Positions 17,105 to 27,118 are shown, numbered from the stretch's first letter. The stretch is 42,499 bases of DNA from Nitrososphaeraceae archaeon (GCA_013114725.1 QCWD01000007.1:1-42499); one strand, 5' to 3'. Numbers and translations are program-made. Notes: generated by a model from the letters alone, not told the origin.

Positions 17105-17192
17105 GCCTTCGTAGTATAGCCTGGTTAGTATAGGCGGCTGTGGACAATATGATAGAAACCGCTCGAGGAGGGTTCAAATCCCTCCGAAGGCC
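17105..17192 (+). tRNA. tRNA-His (GTG) with a 14-base intron at 37/38
   Basis: The acceptor stem is GCCTTCG/CGAAGGC, with U8-A9 next. The D stem GTAT/GTAT contains two G-U pairs, and the anticodon stem is GGCGG/CCGCT. The T arm is GAGGG-TTCAAAT-CCCTC. The anticodon is GTG at 17140-17142. The discriminator base is C73 (17192), and a G lies at -1 (17104): the G-1:C73 pair is the identity element of tRNA-His and is encoded here. The intron spans 17144-17157. The splice region folds as a bulge-helix-bulge: central helix CTGT/ATAG, 5' bulge GG|A, 3' bulge AA|A, inner helix CA/TG with loop ATA. No CCA is encoded. Confidence 0.93.
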
Positions 17193-17260
17193 CGTATTCT
17201 TGCCATGAACTTAATCTGTGCCAAGTAAAAAATTGCATTCTGATCGCAAGATGAGAAAAT

Positions 17261-17268
17261 ACTTATAT
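17261..17268 (+). promoter_or_regulatory. TATA-like box of the RNA polymerase operon
   Basis: ACTTATAT lies about 100 bases before the rpoH start. Initiation near 17290 would give a leader of about 70 bases ending in the GGAGG ribosome site at 17347-17351, in contrast with the many leaderless genes in this window. Confidence 0.4.
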
Positions 17269-17361
17269 GTGCTTTTTGAAAATGTAATTAGATCTATCTT
17301 TGAATAAGTATTATTTTATTAGATATTTTAAAAAATGGAATATTTTGGAGGATCTATAAGA

Positions 17362-17613
17362 ATGTCTTCAGAAAAAAAAATCGTTAGAATAACTAATCAT
17401 ATTTTTCAACCAAAACATGAAATAATTCAAAAGTCCGAGGCTGAACTGGTTTTAAAAAAATATCACGTAAAAACAAACCAGATGCCATATATCTTAAGTT
17501 CTGACAAAGCAATTGAAGACTTGGATGTTAGGCCGGGAGATATAATTAAGATAACTAGGAAAAGTCCTACCTCCGGCGAAAGTGTATATTATAGATACGT
17601 TGTAGAAGGTTGA
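17362..17613 (+). CDS. rpoH: DNA-directed RNA polymerase subunit H (Rpb5 homologue)
   Basis: The archaeal version of the C-terminal domain of eukaryotic Rpb5, part of the lower jaw of RNA polymerase that contacts downstream DNA. Typical features are the opening region NHIFQPKHEI, LKKYHV and the ending with MPYILSSDKA, RPGDIIKITRKSPTSGES and YYRYVV. The open frame begins with an ATG at 17335, but a GGAGG at 17347-17351 lies inside that extension and ten bases before the ATG at 17362, so the latter is the start. Its stop overlaps the beginning of the rpoB frame region, and rpoB follows within nine bases: the normal rpoH-rpoB-rpoA order of archaea. Confidence 0.96.
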   Translation: MSSEKKIVRITNHIFQPKHEIIQKSEAELVLKKYHVKTNQMPYILSSDKAIEDLDVRPGDIIKITRKSPTSGESVYYRYVVEG

Positions 17614-17621
17614 TTGATATA

Positions 17622-20600
17622 ATGAAAAACATTTCTATTGACATGTGGCCAATTATTAATGATATTCTTAAACGTGAAGGACTTGCACGTCAGCATTTAA
17701 ATTCATATAATGAATTTATGGAAAAAGGTCTTCAAAGTATTATCGATGAAGTGGGAGAAGTAGAAATTGAAACTGCCGAGTATCCATATAAAGTAAAGCT
17801 CGGGAAAATAAAATTACAACAACCACGAATCATGGAACTGGATGGTTCTATGACTCATGTTGCCCCAGTAGAAGCCAGATTAAGAAATCTCACATATGCA
17901 TCGCCTGCTATGTTAGAATGCAGTATAGTAGAAGATGGTAGAATATTAGAATCCCGATTTATTCACATTGGTGATATGCCAGTAATGGTAAAATCTAACG
18001 CATGTATTCTCCATAATTTAAATGAATTAAAACTGATCGAGTTGGGCGAGGATCCGCGTGACCCTGGCGGTTATTTTGTAATTAATGGTTCTGAACGAGT
18101 TATTGTCGGCTTGGAAGATCTTTCGTACAACAAGATTATAGTAGATATGGAAGAAGTATCTGGCACTCTAGTTTATAAAGCAAAAGTATATTCATCAATT
18201 GTTGGTTATAGAGCAAAATTAGAATTAATTTTAAAACCTGACGGTTCAATAGTATGTAAAATACCAGGTTCTCCAGTAGATATTCCTATAATTACGTTAA
18301 TGAGGGCATTAGGTCTGGAATCTGATAAAGATATTGCAAGTGCAGTATCACTTAATTCCGCGGCTCAGGATGAATTGGAACCTTCTTTTGAAAAATCTGT
18401 TGATATTGTAACAAGTAGAGATGCAATAATATACATTAGTAAAAGAATTGCGCCAGGAATGCTAGAAGAATTCCAAGTCAAAAGAGCTGAAACATTACTT
18501 GATTGGGGTCTTTTACCTCATTTGGGGAAAAATCCCGAAAATCGGTCTGAAAAGGCTTTATTTATAGGTGAATCTGCTAGTAAATTACTTGAATTAAGTT
18601 TAGGTTGGATTGAGGGAGATGATAAAGACCATTATGGTAATAAAGTCATTAAATTCGCCGGCCAAATGTTAGCTGATCTTTTTAGAACAGCTTTTCGTAA
18701 TTTAATAAGAGACATGAAATATCAACTTGAGAGGTCAGGCCAAAAAAGAGGTATTAATGCAGTGGGGGCCGCGATTCGACCTGGTATCATTTCTGATAAA
18801 TTAAACAATGCTATAGCAACTGGAAATTGGGGACGAGGACGAGTTGGTGTAACTCAGCTGTTGGATAGAACCAACTATATGTCTACCATCAGTCACCTAA
18901 GAAGAATTCAATCTCCTTTAAGTAGGAGCCAACCCAATTTTGAAGCTCGAGATCTTCATGCAACTCATTTTGGAAGAATATGCCCTTCTGAAACACCTGA
19001 AGGCTCCAATTGCGGATTGGTGAAAAACCTTGCATTATCTGCAATTATTTCTGTAAGTATCCCATCAGCGGATATAATTGAAAAATTATATGAACTAAGA
19101 GTACAACATGTTGATGAAGCAGATGAATCATTACGTGGTGGCGGTTGTAGAATCTTTGTAGATGGGAAACTGGTTGGATACATTGAGGATGGTTTTGACT
19201 TATCAAATACTTTAAGGATGTTAAGAAGAAACGGCAAAATACATCCTCATACTGGAATCTATTTTTATTCTTCATTAAATGATAAAGCAACTAAGAGATT
19301 GTATATCAGTTGTAATTCAGGACGAATTCTCCGTCCACTTGCCATTGTTAGAGATGGTTCCTTACTGATCAATAATGAAACAATCGATAAAATCCAGAAA
19401 AAATTTCTTTCATGGGTAGATTTAGTTTACATGGGAATAATAGAACTGGTTGATGCAAATGAAGAGGAAAATTGTTTGATAAACATGGATTCGAATACGA
19501 TCACTTCAAAGACTACTCATGTTGAGATATATCCACCATCACTTTTAGGCATAGGTGCATCAGTCATCCCATATCCTGAACATAATCAGTCTCCAAGAAA
19601 TACCTATGAGAGTGCTATGGCAAAACAAAGCTTGGGTTTTTCTACACCACTTATGAATACAAGTACTTACGTAAGACAACATTTTATGCTATATCCGCAG
19701 ATTCCTGTAGTGAGCACTAAAGCAATGAATCTTTTGGGTTTATCAGATCGTCCTACGGGTCAAAACTGTGTGGTTGCTGTATTACCATTTGAAGGATATA
19801 ACATTGAAGATGCAGTGGTTTTTAACAAGTCATCAGTAGATAGGGGATTGGGAAGAACGTTTTTCTATCGAGTTTATGAAGCAGAAGCAAAACAATATCC
19901 TGGCGGAATGAAAGATGTCTTTGAAATACCTCTTTCTGATGCTAATATAAGGGGATATCGAGGAGAAAAAGCATACCGGTTATTGGAATCAGATGGTTCT
20001 ATTATGCACGAATCAGTTGTTTCTGGTAGCGATATTTTGATAGGCAGAACTTCTCCGCCAAGATTTATGGAAGAATATAAGGAATTTGAAGTAAAAGGGC
20101 CGTACCGTAGAGATACTTCCGTAGGCGTCAGACCTTCTGAAAACGGTGTAGTTGATACAGTTATTATGACTCAATCAGTCGAAGGGGGTAAAATGTATAA
20201 AATTCGTGTTAGGGATATGCGTATACCTGAAATAGGAGATAAGTTCGCATCACGACATGGTCAAAAGGGAGTAGTAGGTATGTTGGTAAATCAAGAAGAT
20301 TTACCGTATACTACAGACGGAGTAGTGCCTGATGTCATGATAAATCCTCATGCATTCCCATCAAGAATGACTGTGGGACAATTTATGGAATCTCTCGGTG
20401 GGAAAGCAGCATCACTGAGAGGTACTATAGTAGACGGTTCAGCATTCGTAGGGGAAAAACTAAATGATATTAAAGATATAATGGAGCAATATGGATTCAA
20501 ATACAGTGGAAAAGAAGAGATGTATGACGGACGTACAGGAATAAAATTCCCAGCTGACGTTTATGTTGGTGTTGTATATTATCAAAAATTACATCATATG

Positions 20601-20972
20601 GTTGCCGATAAGATTCATAGTAGAGCTAGAGGTCAGGTTCAGATGCTCACAAAACAACCGACAGAAGGTAGAGCCAGAGGCGGCGGTTTACGATTTGGCG
20701 AGATGGAAAGAGATTGTTTAATTGCATACGGTGCATCAATGATGTTGAAGGATAGATTATTGGAAGAGTCCGACAAGGCAGAGGTAAATGTGTGTGAAAG
20801 ATGCGGATTGTTATCGTATTATGATGTTAAACAAAGAAAATATGTTTGTAGAGTTTGTGGGGATAAGGCAAAAATATCCAATGTGGTAATTGCATATGCA
20901 TTTAAATTGCTATTACAGGAAATGATGAGTCTTAATATAGCCCCACGTTTGATTGCAAAAGAGAGGGTTTAA
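17622..20972 (+). CDS. rpoB: DNA-directed RNA polymerase subunit B (undivided)
   Basis: Second-largest polymerase subunit, forming with subunit A the active centre and holding the hybrid-binding and lobe/protrusion domains. It is one polypeptide of about 1116 residues, not split into B'' and B' as in many euryarchaea. Recognisable segments are HLRRIQSPLSRSQPNFEARD, CPSETPEGSNCGLVKNLAL, GYNIEDAVVFNKSS and SRHGQKGVVGML with the conserved hybrid-binding residues. A zinc site near the C-terminus is formed by CERCGL...CRVCG. The start is the ATG at 17622; a TTG at 17610 overlapping the rpoH stop is possible but less likely. Followed after 14 bases by rpoA. Confidence 0.98.
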   Translation: MKNISIDMWPIINDILKREGLARQHLNSYNEFMEKGLQSIIDEVGEVEIETAEYPYKVKLGKIKLQQPRIMELDGSMTHVAPVEARLRNLTYASPAMLECSIVEDGRILESRFIHIGDMPVMVKSNACILHNLNELKLIELGEDPRDPGGYFVINGSERVIVGLEDLSYNKIIVDMEEVSGTLVYKAKVYSSIVGYRAKLELILKPDGSIVCKIPGSPVDIPIITLMRALGLESDKDIASAVSLNSAAQDELEPSFEKSVDIVTSRDAIIYISKRIAPGMLEEFQVKRAETLLDWGLLPHLGKNPENRSEKALFIGESASKLLELSLGWIEGDDKDHYGNKVIKFAGQMLADLFRTAFRNLIRDMKYQLERSGQKRGINAVGAAIRPGIISDKLNNAIATGNWGRGRVGVTQLLDRTNYMSTISHLRRIQSPLSRSQPNFEARDLHATHFGRICPSETPEGSNCGLVKNLALSAIISVSIPSADIIEKLYELRVQHVDEADESLRGGGCRIFVDGKLVGYIEDGFDLSNTLRMLRRNGKIHPHTGIYFYSSLNDKATKRLYISCNSGRILRPLAIVRDGSLLINNETIDKIQKKFLSWVDLVYMGIIELVDANEEENCLINMDSNTITSKTTHVEIYPPSLLGIGASVIPYPEHNQSPRNTYESAMAKQSLGFSTPLMNTSTYVRQHFMLYPQIPVVSTKAMNLLGLSDRPTGQNCVVAVLPFEGYNIEDAVVFNKSSVDRGLGRTFFYRVYEAEAKQYPGGMKDVFEIPLSDANIRGYRGEKAYRLLESDGSIMHESVVSGSDILIGRTSPPRFMEEYKEFEVKGPYRRDTSVGVRPSENGVVDTVIMTQSVEGGKMYKIRVRDMRIPEIGDKFASRHGQKGVVGMLVNQEDLPYTTDGVVPDVMINPHAFPSRMTVGQFMESLGGKAASLRGTIVDGSAFVGEKLNDIKDIMEQYGFKYSGKEEMYDGRTGIKFPADVYVGVVYYQKLHHMVADKIHSRARGQVQMLTKQPTEGRARGGGLRFGEMERDCLIAYGASMMLKDRLLEESDKAEVNVCERCGLLSYYDVKQRKYVCRVCGDKAKISNVVIAYAFKLLLQEMMSLNIAPRLIAKERV

Positions 20973-20986
20973 GGAGTAGATATTAT

Positions 20987-23900
20987 ATGGATGAATTATC
21001 TAAAAATTTAGGTAGTATTAGATTTAGTGTTTGGTCTCCTGTAGAAGTTAGAAAGTTTAGCGTAACTGAAATAACTGCACCAGAAACGTATGACGAAGAT
21101 GGCATGCCAGTACAGGGTGGACTAATGGATAATCGATTAGGGACTTTGGAACCTGGTCAAAAATGCATAACCTGTGGTAATACATCAGCAAGATGTCCCG
21201 GTCATTTTGGACATATTGAATTAGCAGAACCAGTTTTACATATTGCATTTGTAGACGATCTACATAAATTACTATTAACAACATGCAGATCTTGTAACAA
21301 GATAAAATTAAGTCAGGAAGAACTAGACAGATTTAGAATAGTACGCAATGATCGTGCTTCTTATGCTGTGATGACCTTGGATAATATCCGTGATGAGATA
21401 ATCGAAAAATCTAAGAAAGTAAAAATATGCCCGCATTGTCAAAAAGAACAATATGAATTAATTTTTACAAAACCTACAATTTTTGTTGAAAAGACCGATA
21501 TAGGAGAAAATAGATTACTTCCAATTACTATTAGAGAAAGACTCTCAAATATCAGTGACGCTGATTTATCTTTACTTGGATACGATCCTACTACTGCTAG
21601 ACCGGAATGGTTTGTCTTGCAAGTATTGCCAGTTCCTCCAGTAACTGTAAGACCATCAATTATCTTAGAAACTGGAATAAGATCAGAAGACGATTTAACG
21701 CATAAACTAGTAGATATTATTCGTGTTAATCAAAGATTAAAAGAAAGCAAAGAGGCTGGAACTCCTCCACTAATAGTACAAGATTTAGTTGATCTACTCC
21801 AATATCATGTGACTACTTATTTTGATAATGAAGTATCTGGCATACCCCAAGCTCATCATAGATCTGGAAGACCGCTAAAAACACTAACACAACGGTTAAA
21901 AGGTAAAGAAGGACGATTCCGTGGTTCGTTGTCAGGTAAACGTGTAGACTTTTCCAGCAGAACTGTCATATCTCCTGATCCGAATTTAACAATTTCTGAT
22001 GTAGGTGTACCGACTGACGTAGCTAAAAAATTAACAATTCCTGAAACTGTATCTGAATGGAATATTGAAAAATTAAAAAAGCTAGTAATAAATGGACCAA
22101 ATATGTATCCTGGAGCAAACTACATAATCCGGCCTGATGGTGTGAAGATTAGGTTAGACTATGTTAGCGATAGGCAGGCTGTAGCTGATTCATTATCTCT
22201 GGGATATCTTGTAGAAAGACATCTGTCTGACGGTGATATAGTTATTTTCAACAGACAACCATCTTTGCATAGAATGTCAATTATGGCTCATCACGTTAAA
22301 GTACTACCGTACAGAACTTTTAGATTACATCCGGCTGTATGCACTCCATATAACGCTGATTTTGATGGCGACGAAATGAATCTTCATGTTCCACAAAGTG
22401 AAGAAGCAAGATCTGAAGCTGCACTTTTGATGAAGGTTCAAGATCAAATTATTTCGCCTAGATATGGCGGTCCCATCATTGGTGGAATAAGAGATTTTAT
22501 TACCGGTGCTTTTCTATTAACAAAGGATGACACAATTCTAACTAAAAATGAATTCACTAACTTTGCTTTAATAGGTGGTTATAAAGGAACAATTCCAGAA
22601 CCTTCTATAGACCAAAACGGTGAAAAATTTTATAGTGGGAAACAACTTTTCTCTTTGTTTTTGCCAAAAGATTTCAATTTTGTGGTGACTTCAAAGTGGA
22701 ACAAATCAATAAAAGGCCAAGGAAAAGATGTAAAAATAAAAAATGGTCAATTAATTAGTGGTATTATTGACAAGGCATCAATTGGTGCAGAGGAACCTGA
22801 TAGTGTTCTTCATAGAATTGCAAAAGATTATGGTAATAGGGCTGCTAAAAGATTTCTCGATTCAATTCTAATTATTTTAAAAACATACATTACACATAAA
22901 GGATTTAGTTATGGTTATTCTGATTTATGGCTGTCCGATGAGACAAGACTAGAAATAGATGGTGTTATTCAAAAGGCATATGCAAAGGTTGATGAGCTAA
23001 TAAACCAATATAAAGATGGTAGTCTCCCACTAACTAGAGGTCTTGCTGCAGAAGAAGCATTAGAGCTTTATGTAGTAAACGAGTTATCTCGTGCTAGGGA
23101 TAGAGCTGGACGATTGGCAGATCGCTCATTTCCTGACGACAATTCGGGAGTGATAATGGCATCAACTGGTGCTAGGGGGTCTACATTAAACATCGGACAA
23201 ATGACTGCCTCTTTGGGACAACAATCAATTCGTGGTAAACGAATTAATAAAGGATATAGGAATCGCTCATTGCCTCATTTTCAAATTAATGAAACTAATC
23301 CGGATGCAAAAGGGTTTGTTAAATCAAATTATAGAGATGGTTTAAGTCCGTTAGAATTTTTCTTCCATGCAATGGGCGGAAGAGAAGGTTTAGTCGATAC
23401 TGCAGTCAGAACACAACAATCTGGATATATGCAGAGAAGATTGATTAACGCTCTGGAACACTTGAAAATTGAATATGATTATACGGTGAGAGACCCTCAT
23501 GGCAATATAATTCAATATTTGTACGGTGAAGATGGAATCGATCCTGCTAAAAGTGATCATGGGGAAGGAGTGAATATTCTACGAATGATTGAAAGTGAGT
23601 TAGTAGTTGATGATGGAAACAAAGCTACTGAAGAAGAAATTAGATACTATATTCAAGAAAATATTAAGAACTTTAATCCTAGAATTTTACAGAATCTTGA
23701 AAAAGCGTTACTGGAAAATCCCTTAAGTAAAAAAGGTATTGAAAAAATAATTAATAAAATCATCGATTTAACCGATAGAGCTATGGCTGAACCTGGAGAA
23801 GCTGTAGGTGTAGTTACGGCACAATCTATAGGTGAACCAGGCACTCAGATGACACTAAGAACATTTCATTTTGCTGGTGTCAAAGAAAGGAATGTTACAT

Positions 23901-24790
23901 TAGGATTGCCAAGATTAATAGAACTTGTTGACGCAAGGAAAAAACCCGTTACTCCAACAATGGATATTTATCTAGATGAGGAACATAGAGTATCAAGAGA
24001 AAAAGCACTAAAGGTGGCTCGAGATATTATCTTTACGAAGGTAAGTGATTTACTAGAAAAATCAGATATTGACTATAGCGGTATACTTACTCTATATATA
24101 TCTCAAGATCGCATTTCAGAAAGAGGCTGCCAGTCACACGAAGTACTTGAAGTGTTAAAGAGTTCCAAAAAGAAATATGAGGTTTCTTCAGATTCAAATG
24201 ACTTGATTATAAAAATTGTGGTTTCCGGTGAACCTGATGCACAGACATTATTAGCTCTAAGGACAAAACTTTTGAACACACGGGTCAAAGGAGTTAATGA
24301 TATTGAACGTGTAACCATAGTAAAACAGAATGAAGAATGGATAATTCAAACCGCAGGGTCCAACTTATCTAAAGTAATTCATATTGATGGAGTCGATACT
24401 ACAAGAATTACTACTAATAACGTATATGAGATATGGCAAACTTTGGGAATTGAAGCTGCCAGAGTTGCATTGATAAAAGAAATTACTAATACTTTGGAAG
24501 AACAGGGGTTGGAAGTAGATATAAGACACATAATGTTAGTTGCTGATTTGATGACATCTAAAGGATACCTTCAACAAATAGGAAGACATGGGATCGCTGG
24601 AACAAAGACCTCAGTTTTAGCACGGGCTGCATTCGAAATTACAGTTCCTACCATAGCAAAAGCATCAATGGAGGGACAAATAGAGTCATTAAAGGGTGTG
24701 ACAGAAAACGTTATAGTAGGCGCTAATGTTCCTGTAGGAACAGGAATGGTAGAACTATATATGAAGGTGAAAGAAGATGAAACTATTTGA
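20987..24790 (+). CDS. rpoA: DNA-directed RNA polymerase subunit A, fused A'-A''
   Basis: Largest polymerase subunit, carrying the catalytic magnesium site NADFDGDEMNLHVPQ. The N-terminal clamp zinc-binding region is CITCGNTSARCPGHFGHIE, and a second Cys set is CRSCNKI...CPHCQ. The bridge helix/trigger loop region includes GREGLVDTAVRTQQSGYMQRR, and the part that in most archaea is the separate A'' subunit is continuous here: AEPGEAVGVVTAQSIGEPGT and TLRTFHFAGV lie in the same frame. An undivided A subunit is a known mark of Nitrososphaerota. The stop lies 14 bases inside the eL30 frame, so translation of the two is probably coupled. Confidence 0.98.
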   Translation: MDELSKNLGSIRFSVWSPVEVRKFSVTEITAPETYDEDGMPVQGGLMDNRLGTLEPGQKCITCGNTSARCPGHFGHIELAEPVLHIAFVDDLHKLLLTTCRSCNKIKLSQEELDRFRIVRNDRASYAVMTLDNIRDEIIEKSKKVKICPHCQKEQYELIFTKPTIFVEKTDIGENRLLPITIRERLSNISDADLSLLGYDPTTARPEWFVLQVLPVPPVTVRPSIILETGIRSEDDLTHKLVDIIRVNQRLKESKEAGTPPLIVQDLVDLLQYHVTTYFDNEVSGIPQAHHRSGRPLKTLTQRLKGKEGRFRGSLSGKRVDFSSRTVISPDPNLTISDVGVPTDVAKKLTIPETVSEWNIEKLKKLVINGPNMYPGANYIIRPDGVKIRLDYVSDRQAVADSLSLGYLVERHLSDGDIVIFNRQPSLHRMSIMAHHVKVLPYRTFRLHPAVCTPYNADFDGDEMNLHVPQSEEARSEAALLMKVQDQIISPRYGGPIIGGIRDFITGAFLLTKDDTILTKNEFTNFALIGGYKGTIPEPSIDQNGEKFYSGKQLFSLFLPKDFNFVVTSKWNKSIKGQGKDVKIKNGQLISGIIDKASIGAEEPDSVLHRIAKDYGNRAAKRFLDSILIILKTYITHKGFSYGYSDLWLSDETRLEIDGVIQKAYAKVDELINQYKDGSLPLTRGLAAEEALELYVVNELSRARDRAGRLADRSFPDDNSGVIMASTGARGSTLNIGQMTASLGQQSIRGKRINKGYRNRSLPHFQINETNPDAKGFVKSNYRDGLSPLEFFFHAMGGREGLVDTAVRTQQSGYMQRRLINALEHLKIEYDYTVRDPHGNIIQYLYGEDGIDPAKSDHGEGVNILRMIESELVVDDGNKATEEEIRYYIQENIKNFNPRILQNLEKALLENPLSKKGIEKIINKIIDLTDRAMAEPGEAVGVVTAQSIGEPGTQMTLRTFHFAGVKERNVTLGLPRLIELVDARKKPVTPTMDIYLDEEHRVSREKALKVARDIIFTKVSDLLEKSDIDYSGILTLYISQDRISERGCQSHEVLEVLKSSKKKYEVSSDSNDLIIKIVVSGEPDAQTLLALRTKLLNTRVKGVNDIERVTIVKQNEEWIIQTAGSNLSKVIHIDGVDTTRITTNNVYEIWQTLGIEAARVALIKEITNTLEEQGLEVDIRHIMLVADLMTSKGYLQQIGRHGIAGTKTSVLARAAFEITVPTIAKASMEGQIESLKGVTENVIVGANVPVGTGMVELYMKVKEDETI

Positions 24791-25085
24791 AAAAGTTATT
24801 AAAGATGCGATTTCAAGTCAAAAATACAAAAGTGGTCAAAAAGAAGTATCAAAATCTGTAAAGGGTTCAAAATTAATAATCATTTCAAAATCGGTTAGTT
24901 CAGATTATATTAAATATATAACAAATCAAGCAAAATCTCACGAAGTACCACTAATCGAGTTTGATGGAAACTCTATTGAATTAGGAAAGGCTTGTGGTAG
25001 ACCATATAGGATATCTGTTATTTCTCTACGTGCAATTTCTGATAATGATTTATCATTATTAATGTCGGAACACAATAAACAATAA
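24777..25085 (+). CDS. rpl30e: 50S ribosomal protein eL30 (L30e)
   Basis: Small L7Ae/L30e-fold RNA-binding protein of the large ribosomal subunit. KGSKLIIISKSVSSDYIKYI and CGRPYRISVISLRAISDND fit the family, including the conserved ACGRPYR loop that touches RNA. Found after rpoA in many archaea, as here. It overlaps the end of rpoA by 14 bases. A T-rich tract begins immediately after the stop codon and probably ends the rpoH-rpoB-rpoA-eL30 transcript. Confidence 0.93.
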   Translation: MKLFEKVIKDAISSQKYKSGQKEVSKSVKGSKLIIISKSVSSDYIKYITNQAKSHEVPLIEFDGNSIELGKACGRPYRISVISLRAISDNDLSLLMSEHNKQ

Positions 25086-25127
25086 TTTTTTTGAGCTTTT
25101 AACAATTTTATCTTTTTTATTTTTCTT
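25086..25127 (+). terminator. T-rich terminator region of the polymerase operon
   Basis: A run of seven T directly after the eL30 stop (25086-25092) is followed by TTTTAACAATTTTATC and a second tract TTTTTTATTTTTCTT (to about 25127). Repeated T-runs are the usual archaeal termination signal. Confidence 0.5.
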
Positions 25128-25588
25128 ATCTCTATTATATCATGTCCTATGAATACTCATTAGCTATGGAACTAACAATATCTGGAACTATATCTCAAAG
25201 AAATCTCTTGTATTTGGATTAGCTACGTTTGGAAAATTTTTATTACTATTTTTATTTTTAGTTCCAATCAAGAATCTTATTCGTGAAAACATTACCAAAG
25301 TTAAACTTATTACTACATTCTATAACGAATGCGTAATAGAAATAAGACTAGTACCTGAAAAATTGATAGTTGTATTTATAATTTTGATGATACAATTAAA
25401 GTGATACAGAGGGAACGGAATCGACAATCAATCATTCTTTGAGTTAATGAGCAATTGATTTATCCTCTTAAATCAATCTTTTAAGCAATTTAAAATCAAA
25501 ATTTAAATAATGCTTACTTACACTGCATGAGTATCGATATCTTTGATTAATATTCGTATAAATACAATCGTAAGAAGAGGAATAAACG
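25128..25588 (+). other. Gene-free stretch before nusA: AT-rich, one hairpin, promoter
   Basis: No convincing gene. A frame without a start codon (about 25153-25404) encodes a hydrophobic stretch (LVFGLATFGKFLLLFLFLVP) and could be a remnant of a membrane protein, but coding likeness is weak. At 25454-25477 there is a perfect 9-bp inverted repeat (ATTGATTTA / TAAATCAAT) with a 6-base loop. TATA-like sequences are TTTAAATAA (25502-25510) and CGTATAAATA (25555-25564); nusA starts at 25589, with GAAGAGG (25574-25580) as possible ribosome site. Confidence 0.35.
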
Positions 25589-26065
25589 ATGACTGAAAAA
25601 ATCAAATTAACATCTGATGAGCTACGTCTGATCTCTCTATTTCAAAGCATAACAACGGCGACTGCACGTGATTGTATTCTTGATGAGAAGATGGATCGAG
25701 TTATATTCGTGGTAAATAAAGGACAAATGGGATTGGCAATAGGAAAGGGTGGAACTACGATCAAACAGTTACAAAGCGTAGTTTCAAGAAAAGTAGAACT
25801 AGTTGAATATTCTGAAAACGTTTCTGATTTTTTAAGAAATATTTTGAATTTGGAGAATGTGAATGAAATAAAAATTAATAAAAAAGTTGACGGTACTACC
25901 CAAGCAGTTATTGTGGTAGACCCAAAAAAGAAAGGAATAGTTGTTGGCAAAGATGGGAGAAATGCTGAAAAAGCCCGTTTGCTTGCAAAACGATATTTTC
26001 ATATATCTAATGTTTTAATTATTAGTCCGGATCAATTAATTCATAATAATGGAGTTGAAATGTAG
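25589..26065 (+). CDS. nusA: NusA-like KH-domain transcription factor
   Basis: Archaeal NusA consists only of the two KH domains that bind RNA, as here: the first GxxG loop is GKGG at 52-55 and the second GKDG at 120-123. In bacteria the protein affects pausing, termination and antitermination; the archaeal homologue is assumed to act on RNA polymerase or nascent RNA. Position before uS12 and uS7 is the standard archaeal arrangement (rpoA, eL30, nusA, uS12, uS7), although here a gap of 500 bases separates it from eL30. Its stop lies one base before the uS12 start. Confidence 0.95.
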   Translation: MTEKIKLTSDELRLISLFQSITTATARDCILDEKMDRVIFVVNKGQMGLAIGKGGTTIKQLQSVVSRKVELVEYSENVSDFLRNILNLENVNEIKINKKVDGTTQAVIVVDPKKKGIVVGKDGRNAEKARLLAKRYFHISNVLIISPDQLIHNNGVEM

Positions 26066-26066
26066 G

Positions 26067-26504
26067 TTGGCAAAATCACCATTAGGTTTATTCGCAGGAC
26101 GAGTTTTAAAATCTAAAAGAAATAGTTCCAGATGGGCTAATAAATATTATAAAAGAAGGATGTTGATGCTTGATAAAAAAACAAATCCTATGGAGGGTGC
26201 TCCTCAAGCTAGAGGAATTGTTTTAGAAAAAGTTGGAATAGAGTCAAAACAGCCAAACTCTGCTGTACGTAAATGTGTTAGAATTCAATTAATTAAAAAC
26301 GGAAAATCTATTACCGCTTTCCTACCTCGGGACGGCGCACTTAATTTTGTTGATGAACATGATGAAGTTATTGTAGAAGGTATAGGCGGTTCGATGGGTG
26401 GTGCAATGGGAGATATTCCTGGAGTAAGATGGCAAGTTTTCAAGGTGAATGGTGTTTCTTTAAAAGAACTAGTTTACGGCAGAAAGGAGAAGCCTAGGAG
26501 GTAA
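26067..26504 (+). CDS. rps12: 30S ribosomal protein uS12
   Basis: Decoding-centre protein of the small subunit. [17 protein letters not shown] at the N-terminus and [19 protein letters not shown] in the middle (decoding loop) identify it. The frame is open from an ATG at 26049, but that start would overlap nusA and add six residues not typical for the family; the TTG at 26067, one base after the nusA stop, gives MAKSPLGLF, the usual archaeal start. Followed after five bases by uS7. Confidence 0.96.
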   Translation: MAKSPLGLFAGRVLKSKRNSSRWANKYYKRRMLMLDKKTNPMEGAPQARGIVLEKVGIESKQPNSAVRKCVRIQLIKNGKSITAFLPRDGALNFVDEHDEVIVEGIGGSMGGAMGDIPGVRWQVFKVNGVSLKELVYGRKEKPRR

Positions 26505-26509
26505 TTTTT

Positions 26510-27118
26510 ATGAGTGGTAAAGAACAACCTAAGATATTGTTATTTAATAAATGGGATACATCCAAGATAGAAATAGCTGACCTAGGATTACAAAGAGTGA
26601 TATCACTAAATCCTGCAGTATCCATTCCGATCTCATTTGGTAGACATGAACATCAGAGGCTAAAAAAAGCAGATGTAAATATTATTGAACGACTTGCAAA
26701 CAAACTAATGCATTTTGGAAAAAAATACGCAAAAAATACTGGAAGAATGGGCGGAAAAAAGGCAAAAACACTAAATGTAGTGAAAACCGCGCTTGAGATA
26801 ATTCATCTTGAAACTAACAAAAATCCGGTTGAACTTTTAGTAAAAGCGATTGAAAATTCTTCACCAAATGAGGATACTACACGAATAGTATATGGTGGTG
26901 TAGTGTACCACGTATCTGTTGATGTTGCACCTCTCAGGAGAGTAGATTTAGCATTAAAATTTATTGCTGAAGGCGTAAGAGAATCAACTTATTCAAATCC
27001 ACAGATTATCGAAGAAGCTTTGGCCAAAGAGATAATCCTTGCAGCAAATAACGATATGTCCAGCCATGCTATAAAGAAGAAAAATGAACAAGAACGTATA
27101 GCAATGTCATCAAGGTAA
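26510..27118 (+). CDS. rps7: 30S ribosomal protein uS7
   Basis: Binds the 3' major domain of 16S rRNA and starts head assembly. Signature segments are RLANKLMHFGKKYAKNTGRM, NPVELLVKAIENSSPNEDT, YGGVVYHVSVDVAPLRRVD and IKKKNEQERIAMSSR at the C-terminus, the last being the typical archaeal/eukaryotic ending. A GGAGG lies seven bases before the ATG. In most archaea the gene for elongation factor 1A follows; here an unrecognised gene follows after 70 bases instead. Confidence 0.97.
   Translation: MSGKEQPKILLFNKWDTSKIEIADLGLQRVISLNPAVSIPISFGRHEHQRLKKADVNIIERLANKLMHFGKKYAKNTGRMGGKKAKTLNVVKTALEIIHLETNKNPVELLVKAIENSSPNEDTTRIVYGGVVYHVSVDVAPLRRVDLALKFIAEGVRESTYSNPQIIEEALAKEIILAANNDMSSHAIKKKNEQERIAMSSR

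Noticed and set aside
25642-25950. Minus-strand frame opposite nusA
   Set aside because: Antisense shadow of a conserved two-KH protein; no independent evidence.
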